Below are positions 9,981 through 20,841 of a stretch of DNA of 64,000 nt, one piece after another (position 1 is the stretch's first letter; the number at the start of each line of letters is the position of its first letter). Below the pieces are notes generated by a model that did no database searches, was not told where the DNA came from, and saw nothing but the letters and a program-made list of their open reading frames with translations. Source of the stretch: Rhodosporidiobolus odoratus (taxonomy: Eukaryota; Basidiomycota; Microbotryomycetes; Sporidiobolales; Sporidiobolaceae); NCBI GenBank assembly GCA_034387635.1, contig JAOANU010000005.1:124001-188000 (forward strand), given 5' to 3'. The position numbers were made by a program, and so were the translations under genes.

Positions 9981-11335
9981 TCGCCCTCGCTAAGGGATTC
10001 GAACCGATTTGCGGTAGCGACGTCGGGAACGGGCGGAGTGGAGTGTGCGGAAGGGGAAGAGGAGGCCTTGGATGAGGAGGAGATACGCAGCTGAGACAAC
10101 ATGGCCACGATCACCCCTTTCGGGTCCCTCCGAGCCGCCGTGCACGACCGCGACAGATGGGAACCCAGTTCGCCACAGTTGTAGCAACGTACCGGCTTAT
10201 TGGTAGTGCGCTCACGAGCGTCAAACCAATCGGCCTTCGAGGCCACCGGATGCGAAGCCTGCCAACCTTGGGCATCTTGGGTCCACGTCGACGGCGCGCG
10301 AGGAGCGGACGGGTACGGCGAACTAGGTTTAGGAGAAGAAGGCTCGTTAGCGTTCGACTTCTTGGTAGATACGGGAGACGGAGAGAGAGAGGAAGACCCC
10401 TTCTTTGTCGAGAAGGAGGCCAATCCATCGGTCAACGCCGCCATCCTAACTACTTCGTCAAACGTCGCCTCCGCCTTGCCTAGTGCCTTAAGAGAAGCCA
10501 GCTGCGTACGGACGAAGTCCTGCACCGCCGGCTGAAGGCCTGTGAGAAAGGTAGTCCTCCGGTCAAGGTCATCGATCTTTCGATCGAAGCACGCGTCTGC
10601 TAAAGCATCGAGCGAAGCACCGAAATCGCGGGCCCGCAAGTTACCTTGCCGAGCCGCGCGATAACGAGCGAGCGCCTGCTCAGCGGCATGGTCATCCGCC
10701 CAGTGGGAACGGAGAGCCTTGAAGACGTCGTCGACGGAGGAGAAGGGGATTCGGCTGTTGCGTGCATCAAACCATGCTTGGGGGGAGATGGTTCCGTTAG
10801 CAGCATCAGGCGAAAAGAGGGAGCGGAGAGTGTAGAAAGGGAAAGGGGTAAGATGCTCATCGAGAACCGCCTTGAGATCCAACTCCAGACCAGCGAAGTA
10901 GAGCGCTACGGTCTTGATCCATCCTTCGCGCTTGACCATGTCAAACTCGCCCGTCCATGACTTGGGCTCCTTGACCTTGATCTTGACGCCGAAGGACGCC
11001 AAGGGAGAGCCGGAATGGACAGAGGGGGAGGACGACGACGAAGACGATGGAGACGACGGGAGAACGACCCCGTTACGGCGATTGGCAATGAGCCGCTCCA
11101 AGGCGCGGGCCTCGTGCTTGAGGTCCTCTAGTCGACGCACCATGACCTCCGCTTCCGCCTCAACCGCAGACCCTTGAGGACGAGGACCATCTCGACCTCG
11201 CTCCGACTGCGCATCCGCCACACTCATCCCGACGCCTCTCTTCCGCTGCCATATTGTACGCGGCCGTTGCTTCTTCACGCCGAAGGACGGAATTGACGGA
11301 ACGAACGGACGACACGACTGACGCTGCGCGTCCAT
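9959..11335 (-). CDS. gag: Retroelement Gag with CCHC zinc knuckle
   Basis: Structural protein of the virus-like particle. The C-terminal zinc knuckle CYNCGELGSHLSRSC has the C-x2-C-x4-H-x4-C spacing. Before it is a retrotrans_gag-like region (KSWTGEFDMVKREGWIKTVALYFAG, written here only as a landmark near residue 90 from the later start) with WADDHAAEQALARYR further on. The frame is open back into the 5' LTR without an ATG. The candidate starts are ATG at 11335 and ATG at 11227 (MSVADAQ); the first is used here. The stop at 9959 is embedded in the frameshift stem. Confidence 0.88.
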   Translation of the reverse strand: MDAQRQSCRPFVPSIPSFGVKKQRPRTIWQRKRGVGMSVADAQSERGRDGPRPQGSAVEAEAEVMVRRLEDLKHEARALERLIANRRNGVVLPSSPSSSSSSSPSVHSGSPLASFGVKIKVKEPKSWTGEFDMVKREGWIKTVALYFAGLELDLKAVLDEHLTPFPFYTLRSLFSPDAANGTISPQAWFDARNSRIPFSSVDDVFKALRSHWADDHAAEQALARYRAARQGNLRARDFGASLDALADACFDRKIDDLDRRTTFLTGLQPAVQDFVRTQLASLKALGKAEATFDEVVRMAALTDGLASFSTKKGSSSLSPSPVSTKKSNANEPSSPKPSSPYPSAPRAPSTWTQDAQGWQASHPVASKADWFDARERTTNKPVRCYNCGELGSHLSRSCTAARRDPKGVIVAMLSQLRISSSSKASSSPSAHSTPPVPDVATANRFESLSEGEGKADEE

Positions 11336-11690
11336 CTTGCCAGGCGCCAGCAATGTCGGAGATGTTGGGATTGATTGGTACTGGAAGTGACATGGAAGAT
11401 GGTGAAGAGGGGAGAGGAGGAAGTTGGCTAAAGCGAATAGAGCGAGAGATAGAACGCTGGGCGGTGATGAACGTGTCGAGGTCGGACGGGCTGTAGGATG
11501 GAGAGCGGTGAAAGCGGATAGAACGTCGGGGACGAGCTGGAGGGGACGATGAGGGAAGGGATGATAGAGATGAAGACGAAGAGGAGTCGGGAGAAGAGGG
11601 GTTGGTTTCGGGATCCGGAACCGCCTCGGAGTGGCTGGACCGGGAGGAAATGATGGAGTATCGGACGGTGCCGGTACGATGCAAGCGAAC

Positions 11691-11701
11691 GCTCGACTGT
11701 T
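11691..11701 (-). other. Candidate primer-binding site for self-priming
   Basis: Seven bases inside the 5' LTR boundary the minus strand reads AACAGTCGAGC. No TGG-starting tRNA-complementary site is present next to the LTR. A sequence in the LTR (11808-11822) is complementary to this site apart from a four-base bulge, which would fit a Tf1-type self-primed mechanism. Confidence 0.35.
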
Positions 11702-11708
11702 AAAAAAG

Positions 11709-12060
11709 TGCAAGATCCACCAAGTTCAAGCCGAGGGCGAGGTCGGGAATCGAGCCGAGGGGAGGTAGTGTCGGTTCTTGCTCTAGCTTCCCGCTACGAA
11801 AGCAGTCAACAGTGACTCGAGCTTGGTATTCGACAAAGGTGGGGGGGAGCTGTAGCGGTTAAGAAGCCAAAAACTACAAAGTCCGTCCGCCGCCTAGCTC
11901 ACCGATCACTCAACATTGTCTCATCATGTAGTCCGTCTGCAGGACGCAAGAGCAAAGGAGTGAACGGAGAACCTGAGCGAGGAGGGAATGAAAAGGAATG
12001 AATAGAAATAAGACTTAGCTCTGGGGGGAGTAAGTCGTGCTCGTCTGCCCAGACGTAGCA
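11709..12060 (-). repeat. Right LTR (5' LTR of the element)
   Basis: Direct repeat of 5301-5652, TG...CA ends, followed by the CCAGG duplication. It would hold the element promoter. Confidence 0.95.
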
Positions 12061-12065
12061 CCAGG
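12061..12065. repeat. Right target-site duplication CCAGG
   Basis: Identical to 5296-5300, at the outer edge of the right LTR. Confidence 0.9.
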
Positions 12066-12567
12066 CGTCGCCTTACCCGGGCTTTGCCCACTTTCAAGCT
12101 CTAGCAAAGGTCACTTCCTCCTCGCCTTTAAGGTGAGCCTCCCCACTCGGCTATTCAGGTGAAGCAGAAGGAGCTGACGACGTCGCGTTCAAGTCGTTCC
12201 GAGCCTTCGGCTTCAAGGAATCCCTTTTCAACAACCCGCCCACCTCCCTCTCTGACAGGGTAGTTGTAACTCTTACAAAACAACAATAACAATATATAAC
12301 GGACGTTGTCTTCATAGCTCTTCTAGTTTCGTAACGAACAAGTGTAGCTTAGCGATCAGCGCACTTTACTGAAATGTACAGCCGGGCGGGGACCAACCCC
12401 CGGGTCGCCAGAAGCTGGCCCAGGGAGAAGGCCGACTCAGTCTGCTTATGGTAGAGCAACGGAGCCAGCAGTAAGAATGGCGCACTGCGATATCAGGCCT
12501 CTCATTACCGTATTTTTTTTTGTGATCAAAGGTAATGCTAATTAGGAGGAGCTTGTGTCGAGCTTAA

Positions 12568-12600
<33 letters not shown>

Positions 12601-13010
12601 GCGGTGCCGTATCGTCAACTTTGTGCATACTCTGAGAAGCTGGAATTTGGGCTTGCGATGGAAGCAGCCGAAGGAGTTTTCGAAGCTGGCGATATGTGCC
12701 CAAGTGACACTGCCTGCCGCCAATGCATAAATGTGAAATTGAGCACCATGACAAGCATCAGCGGCGGTTGCGTCCGAGATAGGTGCGGCTGTCCATGCCC
12801 AACTAATGGCCAGCGAGATGCAAGCAACTGCAAAGACAGCCGGCGGGTTTTTTTTGCCGATCAATCTACGCAGGTGAATAAGAAAAGAAGACGGCGTCAC
12901 GGATCTACGTATCTACTCACTGGTGGGATGCTAGTCTGGTCCATTTCTCGTCCTCTAGTCCCTGAGCTCGATGCGGCATCTACGTCTCCGACTGGTATGA
13001 CCCATCTGAA
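12066..13010. other. Non-coding stretch right of the retroelement
   Basis: 945 bp. The first 180 bp may be exon remains of the interrupted gene (ends near a GTGAGC donor at about 12130). The rest is AT-richer sequence, the poly-C run, and frames that stay open on both strands but show no family features. No gene is called. Confidence 0.4.
12569..12598 (+). repeat. Poly-C homopolymer, 30 bases
   Basis: Thirty consecutive C on the plus strand, by far the longest homopolymer in the window. Confidence 0.95.
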
Positions 13011-14879
13011 CTACGTATCAAACTCAAAGTCGTCGAACTCTTCCTTCGGCTCGGTGGCCGACCAATCCTCGTCCTCATCCTTTCCTCCCTGTCCATCTCC
13101 ATCCTCCTCATCATCCTCTCCACCAAACGCATCAATCACTCCCTCCAACCCCTCTCTAACCTCCTCAACCCCTCCAAATCCGACGCCAAACTCCCCCCCT
13201 TCCACCTCCCTAACCACCGAATTCCTAACCCTCTTCATCTCTTTCAACCCACCTCGAAGGTGTCTGATCCAGTATCGTACATCAGGGGTAGTGCTTACGG
13301 TGGTAAGGATAGGAATCGAGTTAGGCTGAACGATATATGAAGAGGCGGGAGGGAAGGAAGGGTCGGGGAGTCCGAAGAGACCGCCTGAAGTGTGGGGGTC
13401 GGTCAGGGTGGGAGTGGGGAGGGTCAAAGGACGGCCGTTGGGAAGGAGGCCGGAGAAGACTGAGGGGGTTGAGGGGAGGAGGGGGTAGGGAGCGTCGGCG
13501 GTGACCCTACGAAAGAGGTCATAATGGCTTCAGGGTACAGACCAACCGGAACGTAACGAGTAGCCTAAAGAGATGGAAAGAAGCGGGGGCGGCAGAGAGA
13601 GCTTCATAGTTTGGCACCAGGATTCGAGGCGAGGAGGAAGGACGCACCATCGGCTTAAGGGCTCTCGCAATGGTCCTGCGCTTTCTTCCAATAGCGGTCC
13701 CAGTGCTTGAGTCTCCTCGAGGGACATGCCGCGAAGGACAGAAGATTGCGCGTAGGGAGTTGCAGGCCGAGGGCGCTGACATCGGCGAAACCAGGTGAGA
13801 AAAGCAAAGTCAGCGCAAAGCGTACTGGCGATGAAGTCAGAGGTCCCGCGCTGCTGAGCAGAGGCGCAAACCGGACCAGCGGCTCGTGCTAAGGTGATCA
13901 TGGCTGACTTACCGGTCTGACCCCCGCCTTCCCCATCTCTTCCGGCCTCAACACGCTAAAATCTTTCCAGCTCGCCTTCAGCCTCGCCATTCCCGCTGTT
14001 CCATCGCCAAAATGATCGGCCGGAGGTATCGGAGCGACACCCGACAGGTGGGCGATGTTGGCATTCGAACCTCGCCAGGTAAGTTGCGAAATGAGGCTTG
14101 ACAGGGAACCGGGGACTCTGCACGCGCATGGCGACTCGGATCAATCGGGTGGATAAGGCAAGTAGCGCCGGAGGACGTACCGTAGTTCCTCACCCAACCC
14201 ACCCAGCGCCATCTCCCTAACAACCCCCATCGCATCCAGCCTCTCATGCTCGTCCAGGTCTTTGCGGAGATACCTCGTCCAGCCGGTTTCTCGAGGATCG
14301 GTCGGTGAAAACGTATAGAGCGGTTGGACGGGGAGAACGAGGGAGGAGAGATCCATAAGGGAGGGGAGAGAGAGGGCGGGAGAGAGGAGGAGGTGCGAGA
14401 GGGAGCGCTGCAATACCGTAGGATGCGATGTCAGCTAGTTCATCAGAATGCAGTGAGAGACGAATCAAGATGGAGTACTACGCACGTCTGAAGCGGGCCG
14501 ATCCCATCCGCGCTCGTCTTCCACCATTCCAGTTACCCAGATCTGACCTTTTCCTCCACCTCCGCCAAATTCGTCACGCAAGAGTTCGAGAAAGAGTGGA
14601 GTGAGACCGGAAAAGCCATCTGTCACAGTCGTATTGATCAGAAAGCCCTACACCACAAAGACTTGTCAGCCCATGCCCCCAAGGCTACGTGGAGAAGAAA
14701 AGGCAACCTCAGTCTCATCACTCTTCTCAGCGAACACCCTCAAGCTCTCCTCGACCCCGTCTCGAAGCTCTGGGTTTGCGAGCCACGCTTCTCTACCTTG
14801 CACGAAGGTGGCAAACTCGTTAGGCGAGTTGGATCCCAATGGGGAAACGGACGAGGGAAGGGAGTGTGGGCGATAATGC
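13011..14879 (-). CDS. DML1: DML1/Misato-like protein, N-terminal segment not found
   Basis: DML1/Misato proteins carry tubulin-like segments and act in mitochondrial DNA inheritance and morphology. The recognised part begins at 14879. Exons 14879-14708, 14647-14486, 14407-14181 and 14117-13913 are followed by less certain ones and a final exon ending at 13011. Diagnostic stretches are VEESLRVFAEKSDE running into GFLINTTVTDGFSGL and LELLRDEF, which correspond to the family's QGFQ...DGFSG...DE core. Later come SNANIAHLSGVAPIPP and a C-terminal FSGLLPNGRPLTLP with an acidic tail (EEFDDFEFDT). The family's start (REI...G..ANY.G.HFWN type) is not seen upstream. The short open piece with ATG at 15392 has no resemblance to it. 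The gene may be truncated or may have unrecognised 5' exons. Confidence 0.55.
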
Positions 14880-15648
14880 CTGCGCAACGGGAGCCTAGAG
14901 TCAGCAAGAAATGCAGCGACGTAGCAGTGCCGTAATGCAGGAAAGAGGGGTAGGCGGAAATTCGGCGATGTAGAAGTGACGCTGGACCCGAAGCGGAAGA
15001 GTTGGCAAAGAACAAGCGACAGACGCGGATGGCAACTCGACATCTGCGCTCTGTGCGACGCCAGCATGTGCGTGGCCGTCAACCGAGTTCGAAGACCACT
15101 CGGAAGCCGGGCTGCAGAATCGCCAGTCGCCGTGTACCATATGGGAAGATTCCGAGTGAAAGAGATCAGCATTCGGCAACGTGTGGGCCCGACTGGAGAC
15201 GTACACAGTAGCCACAGCTTGTCTCTCTCGTCTGCCCTTGCCTGCGCATCACAGCAAGCGTGAATCGACGCCCGAGAGCTTCGGAAGGGGGAGCGACAGA
15301 CCTGGGAGGACGATGTCGAGGGTGTAGTCTTGAGTGGTAAATTGACCTTGCGAGTCGAGGTATGGTGACCGTGCGATCAATGTAGCTTGCATGGCTGCTG
15401 ACTGTGTCGTGAACGCTGCAGAGGGAAGTGGGGGAAGATGAAGAGAAAAAAGTCTCAAAGTTCCGCTACTGCCGTTCTGACAGCACACAGCAGATCGGCT
15501 GGCTCGCAGCGAGCTGGACGCAGCACTAGCCAGCTCACGACAGCCTACAACCTCGTCGACCTATTCTTAGCCAACTTCTCAATCCCGAGGTTGATCCCGT
15601 CACTTGAACTTTGTCGTCCATTCTCGCTCTGACTCGTATATACTGCAT
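14880..15648. other. Unresolved 5' region of DML1-like gene and divergent promoter
   Basis: Contains an ATG at 15392 on the minus strand (MQATLIARSPYLDSQG...) followed by a GTCTGT donor-like site, and several frames without family features. The segment 15500-15648 probably serves as the promoter of the plus-strand gene at 15649. Confidence 0.35.
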
Positions 15649-17899
15649 ATGGACTCTAGCCATTCTATTCAGTCCGAACGTACACACCGACACGGCTATC
15701 CAACACCGCCTCACTCGCCCGAGGCCGATTCCCCCTCTTCCTCAACTGCTTCACCCGACCGCGATAAGTCTGCGACCCTGGCGACTGCAACCTCAACTGT
15801 ACAGGGTTTCGACCCTCTAGAGGGCTACGCTAAGCCCTCCGCCCAATCCAATGCAGCCGAGAAGGGGGCACACGCAACTCGAACGTCCGCTTCCCCACCT
15901 GCCGCTCCACTTCCCTCAGCCTCGACTGCAAACCCTCAAGCCCGTCGTCCATCCATATCTTCTCAAGCCAGGCCACGACGAGCGAGCAGACGGGAGGAAG
16001 AGGATGTCCACCCGCTGCTGAGACCCCCGAGGAAGGCAGACAGGAAATGGACCGACAGGGACAAGAGGAGGGCAAAGATGGAACCGCCAGAGGACCACGA
16101 GCTGTGGGAGACTGAGGAGGAGTGGCAGGTACGGTTTGCCTTTCCTATGCTACAAATGAGCAAGGGGCTAACTCACAATTTTGCCTTTTTCTCCGTCGCC
16201 CTTTCGCCGTGCGCTGCGTATAATCGATGCCACTCTGATCCCGCCCCGCTGCTCGACTATACATAGAAGCACCACGACGAAGAAAAGACGTCCGGTTGGC
16301 ACCACCTTCCGCTCGTGCTCGTCGCTCTGCCAATCCTGGGCGCGACCGTGCATGGGTACGTTTGCCTACCTTTCGATTTGGTCCCTCATAGTGCCAATTA
16401 CTAGACGCTTGAGCTAGCGGTAAACCTGGGCGAAAGTGCAAGACTTTGAGCTTACTGTTTCTGTCCCGCTGCAGCCGCGCCGAGAACTGGTCCGATGGCA
16501 TCATCCTCATCCTGATTTGCTTTTACCTGTATCAGCTCATTAAAGGTGCGTCTCAAGCGTCTCTGCGTACTGCTAGTACGGCCTGCATGTAGTGCAGGCT
16601 CTGTCTGCGTTTACAACCACTGACGCCTGATCTTTCAATGCACAGTTCCTTGGGAGCTGTATTACGCCTCTCACGCCCGCATTGTGCTGCCGTCTTCTAT
16701 CGCTACTGATGAAGAAGAAGACAACGCCTCCAGTCTGCCCGCTGCCGCACCGGCCCCGGGTTCTCCCTCCCTTCTCAACCCCTCCGACCCTCTTACCCCA
16801 ACCACTTCCACCCAAGCCTCCTCGCGTGCCGCCTCTGCCTCGGCCCTCCGGCGCAACGAGCTCTTTGCCCTCTCCCTCACTCTTCTCGTACCTTTCCTCG
16901 GGGCGCTCTTGCTGTACCATGCAAGAGGGTTGTTGAGCGATCCGGATCGGTACATCAATAAGATGTTGATAGGGGTATTCATCGTGGCGAGTGGGGTTAG
17001 ACCTTGGTTGAGGGTAGTCAGGCTCATCAAGAGGAGTACGTGATTCGCCTTTCGACAGCCCTGCCTCGTAGCCTTACTGACGGTCTCTTCGGGTGGGTGC
17101 TGTTCAGACTCGCTTTATCACCAGTCTCTGGTGCATTACCCTTCCACTGAAGTACATCAGCTGAAGAAGAGGGTGGAGACGCTTGAAGGAGACTTGGTGC
17201 AGGTGCCTTGCTCCCGCTCTTCAGGTCAAGCACAGAGCACCGAACGTACTGACGCCCCGAACAATCCTGTGACTTTCCTGCTCCTTCGCGCATGTGCTCC
17301 CGCCATTGCGTCGGTATGGCAAACTACAGCTCTCCCGCGCATTTGCCACCAAATCCGACATGCGCCTCCTCCGCGACGGTCTTGACCAACCCCTCACCAC
17401 CCTCTCCCGAGCCGTCCGAAAATTCGCCCGACAAGAAGAATTCTCCCGTCTCTCTTCCGAAGAACGCTTCTCCGCTCTCCTTTCCACGCTCGAGAACCTT
17501 CAAACCAAGCAGGCCGAACAGGAGGAGGAATTGGAGAGAGTTGGGAGGAGGATGGAGATGGAGGAAGTGGGGGTAAAGAAGGTCCTCCTTGCAGGGGCTA
17601 GACAGGTTTTGTGGCACGTTGCGGGAGATGTACAGGAGGATACGGATGAAGAGAGGGAAGAAAGGAGGAAGTGGTACGAGAGGGGCATTGCGTGGTATGC
17701 GTTTTGGCCGGTCAATGTTCCCAAGGCGGCGGTCAGGTGGGGGGTTGATGTAGCGGTAGGAGTGGTAGGGTTGCCGGAAGAGGCGAGTAAGAGGGGAAGG
17801 AAGGGAGGGGTCGGACGGTTGGCCGGTCCGAACGGGAGAGCGAGGGGGGTGGGGAGGGTCGAGGGTCCGCCGGTGGTGGGACTCGGGTCCGGCATGTAG
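15649..17899 (+). CDS. Conserved-looking fungal multi-TM protein of unknown function
   Basis: Six exons join in phase: 15649-16128, 16267-16355, 16475-16545, 16646-17035, 17108-17202 and 17330-17899, giving 564 residues. The first 160 residues are disordered and Ser/Pro-rich. Hydrophobic segments are LPLVLVALPILGATVHG, GIILILICFYLYQLI, LFALSLTLLVPFLGALLLY and MLIGVFIVASGVRPWL. They are followed by a coiled-coil stretch (TLENLQTKQAEQEEELERV) and a Trp-rich C-terminal region. The pattern 'short helix, W-x-D, helix, PWELYY' resembles an uncharacterised fungal family (possibly that of yeast YGR266W); I am not sure of that link. The last exon could be longer if 17203-17329 were retained, but that frame has a stop. 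Confidence 0.65.
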
Positions 17900-18551
17900 G
17901 TGCAGCGAGGCTTCCGCTCGCTTGCGAGTGCGTCGCAGACAAACCCGCCTTCGCTCGTGCACTTTGGTCTTACCTCTTCATGTTAGCACTTTTCCTTCGC
18001 CTCTCCGTCCACCTCCCTATCTCGATCACGAACACTTTGAACCCATTCGCTCGCCTTCAGTCGTCCGGCTCCCGTCCACCATATCATTGCCTCAGCATCG
18101 TTGTGCTCTCTGCCCCTCTCTCTCTGTCTCTCCCTCTTTCTCTCTTCGTCTTTCCGGTCTCACTTCTCTATCCCTATCTCACTCGCTCGCCTGTCTGTGC
18201 TTGTAGCCCTTTCTCCGTCTCCCTTCCCTTCTTCATGCTCCCTGATTGCCTAAAATAGCTCTGTCTAGCTACCGTCCAAAAAGTCATATTTTGTAACCCC
18301 GATTCCATTCCTCCCACTGCGCACTGCGCTTGCTGCAGCTCTCTCGATGTACCTCCGCCACGAAAAGGAAGCAATCGTGAGCGCCGTCCCCTGTCAAGGC
18401 GGGTGCAAGGTTACAGATCGGAGGCAAAGCAGAGAAAACAAAGCTGGCCTTCTCAAACAGGATTGAAATCCGCTGTCGGACGCATCTTTCCCCGCCAAGC
18501 TACACCATAGCAAAGCAGCAGTAAATCAACACTTCTCCCTGGCATCTGGAT
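17900..18551. other. Pyrimidine-rich 3' flank between convergent genes
   Basis: Extended C/T-rich tract on the plus strand (18100-18260), then unremarkable sequence. Probable 3' UTRs; no gene seen. Confidence 0.5.
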
Positions 18552-18862
18552 TCACTCCGCTTCCCAAATCACCTCCCGCCTCACCTCCCCCTGCTTCCAT
18601 GCCACCTTTCTGACTCCCTCAAACTCCCTCTTCGTCTCGATCCCCAACCCCTTAATCCCATCTCGCCCTAGGCGGCCCTCACAGTCCCCTTGCAAGACGT
18701 CAGCTAGTGCCGAGAAGACGGCAGCCCACGCCAGCTTGTTGGGCGAAGTAACGGCTCTTGGGGAGATTCGTACCTAGCATGACTGTGACGTGGCGGCTTC
18801 CAGAAGCTAGCTGGACGTGCCGAAGAGCTGCTGTGTCGGGAGGTGGAAGCGGGGGTCGAGAT
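18552..18862 (-). CDS. Small unrecognised protein, 3' exons only
   Basis: Two exons join in phase, 18862-18774 and 18703-18552, with a 70-bp GTACGA...CTAG intron. The joined reading runs ...LRHVQLASGSRHVTVMLADVL (here as a landmark), then GIETKREFEGVRKVAWKQG and ends IWEAE before TGA. Regular charge patterning and splice signals suggest a real small protein. The upstream exon is unresolved; a candidate piece lies near 18975-19030 (IDVTRLGAVLPIS). No family recognised. Confidence 0.4.
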
Positions 18863-19228
18863 CTGAGAGGTGAGAGTGAGGAAAGCAAAAGAGAAAAGAC
18901 GGCTGTTCCCTTTGGACCTCAACATCTGCAACGCGAACGCTGCTCGAACCTGTTCCCCGCATACAGGCGCGAGCGGTACCTACCGATATGGGCAGAACGG
19001 CACCAAGTCGCGTGACGTCGATGGCAGGAATTGCTCAGACCGCCGCAACTGAGAAGGTCGCGCTGAGCTGTCGTAGGCGTGCGGCGATGACGAACCGTCT
19101 TTACGTCTGTTTTGCTACAGACTAACTTCGAGAGAAGGTATAGCTACATATATAGCGCTGCAGGGATAGGGTACGACGGACCAAGACGAACGGAAAAGTA
19201 TGTAGGGAAGGGAAAGAGGGAGGGTGAA

Positions 19229-20841
19229 TCAATAGTAGCTGCCAAAACCTCCACTGTAGCCTGCTGAAAAGGTGAGAGAAGTTGAACCAGAACCATGTAG
19301 GCGGAAGAGGGAGGGAAACGGGGCTTACCGACTCCAAGCGGCCTACTCATCAGATCCCCAGCAGCCATTTCCAACCTCGCGATTCCCTCCATCTCCCTCC
19401 TCTCCTCCCTGAGCTCATGCCTCTCCGCCTCAGCTTGTCTTGCAGCGAGGAGAGCGTCGCTGCGACGCTCGGCACGGTCGACTTCACGGGCGAGACGGGA
19501 TTCGGCATAAATTTCCGAACGGATGCGGCGAGCGTCGTCCAGGGCTTGTGCACGCTGGCCGGCGGACAGACCAGTGAGAGAAGCTGTATAATACCCAGGA
19601 GGTTGTGAGATAGGGTGGTCAGGCAGACATAGGTCGGTGCAAAGGAAGAAGGTCGAAGTGGTCAGGCAGACATAGGTCGGGTTGGAGGGAAGGGAAAAGG
19701 AGACGGAATGCGGGTCAGATAGGCGTCTCCTGAAGTACATGCGGCGGGGAGGGTGGTCAGCGTGAGTACAGCGACCTGAGCTTACCTCTCATCTCCGCCA
19801 CCCTCAGCCTTCCCATCAGCTCCCTCTCCCTCAAGCTCATCCCCGTCCCCGCGCCCGTCGAAAGCCTCCTACTTCCGTACGGGGCCATCGACTGCGGCCT
19901 GACGGGCATCGATGACCCGCCAAAAGCACGAAGGCGCTGGCGAGAAAAGTACGGCGAGTAGCGGCGGCCGAGGTCTAACGAAGGAGGAGAGGTTGGTCAG
20001 CGATTCCCGATGCAGCCGGGAAGCGCAGAACTAGAGGTCAGGTGAACCTACTTTCATGACGTACAAACTTCTCACGGTAAGGCGCCGAGAACAGCCCCCT
20101 CGACATGGGGACCTGCCTGAGGTAACTAAGGTCCAAATCGTTCCTCCCGCCAAACCTCCTTCCCCAGAACCCGCCCGAGATGCCCAGGTTGTTGAGAGTG
20201 TAAGGGTCGAACTCGCGATAGCGATGGAGACGCTGCTCTTCGTCGAGTTGTTCCCAGGCGAGGCGCTCTTCCCAGCGGGCGAGACGTTCTTGCTCAGAGA
20301 GGGCCGTGTCGAGGTCGAGTTGGCGTTGGAAGTACTGTAAAAAGGTAGCCTTGTAAGCGGTCTTCGGCAACAAGGAAGCGGAGGGACTGGGGCGCAAGGG
20401 AGAAAGGCACGTACCATCAGATCAGCCAAGGCATACTGCTCTTCCGCCCAGCTGTTGTCTTGCCAAGCCTCATAAACCGGCATGCCATACTCCCCCTCCG
20501 GCACGAAGTCCATGTAGCTGCATCATGATGACGAAAGTGTCAGAAGACCTGAGTAGACCCGGGAATAGCCCGAAAAGGTAGGAGGGAAAAAAAAGAACTC
20601 ACTTGTACAAGTCCGGATAATATCCCTCATCGTAATCATGCCCGTAGTACGGGTCAGAATAGTCATAGTCCCAATTCGCATCCGACAGTCCGCCATAGCC
20701 GTAAACTTCATCCGCGTAATGCGGATCGCCTATGCCGTAACTCCCTCCTCCCATGCCATACCCGCTGCTGCTAGACAGGTATGGGTCGCGGACCACGGTA
20801 TCGGCGTAACCATCCCCATCGAGGTCGTAATAGCCGGTCAT
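19229..20841 (-). CDS. Tyr/Gly/Asp-rich protein with a charged coiled-coil middle, function unknown
   Basis: Starts at ATG 20841 (MTGYYDLDGDGYADTV). The first exon (20841-20603) is rich in Tyr, Gly and Asp, like fungal low-complexity or prion-like segments. Later exons contain YMDFVPEGEYGMPVYEAW, then QLDLDTALSEQERLARWEE and RRSDALLAARQAEAER, which look like charged coiled coil. The last exon joins ...MSRPLGV through a GTAAGC intron to AGYSGGFGSYY and TGA at 19229. At least six exons. No enzyme motif, TM segment or known family recognised. Confidence 0.55.

Larger units (their letters stand above)
5301..12060 (-). mobile_element. Ty3/gypsy LTR retrotransposon with chromodomain (chromovirus type), near complete
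   Basis: 6,760 bp bounded by two directly repeated 352-bp LTRs starting TG and ending CA, and flanked by the same 5 bp (CCAGG). Coding order on the minus strand is gag, protease, reverse transcriptase, RNase H, integrase, chromodomain, which is the Metaviridae (Ty3/gypsy) order. The LTRs differ at only two positions I can see, which implies recent insertion. One in-frame TAG interrupts pol, so this copy may be defective unless the stop is read through. Gag and pol are in different frames with a canonical -1 frameshift signal between them. Confidence 0.95.

Noticed and set aside
12538..12900. Minus-strand frame with a hydrophobic stretch ending in poly-Gly from the poly-C run
   Set aside because: Poly-Gly is just the homopolymer translated; no splice or family support.
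12604..13329. Long plus-strand open frame (241 codons) next to the poly-C run and across the DML1-like 3' end
   Set aside because: Its second half is antisense to the Misato-like C-terminal exon; composition is Ser/Pro low-complexity and no motif is visible.
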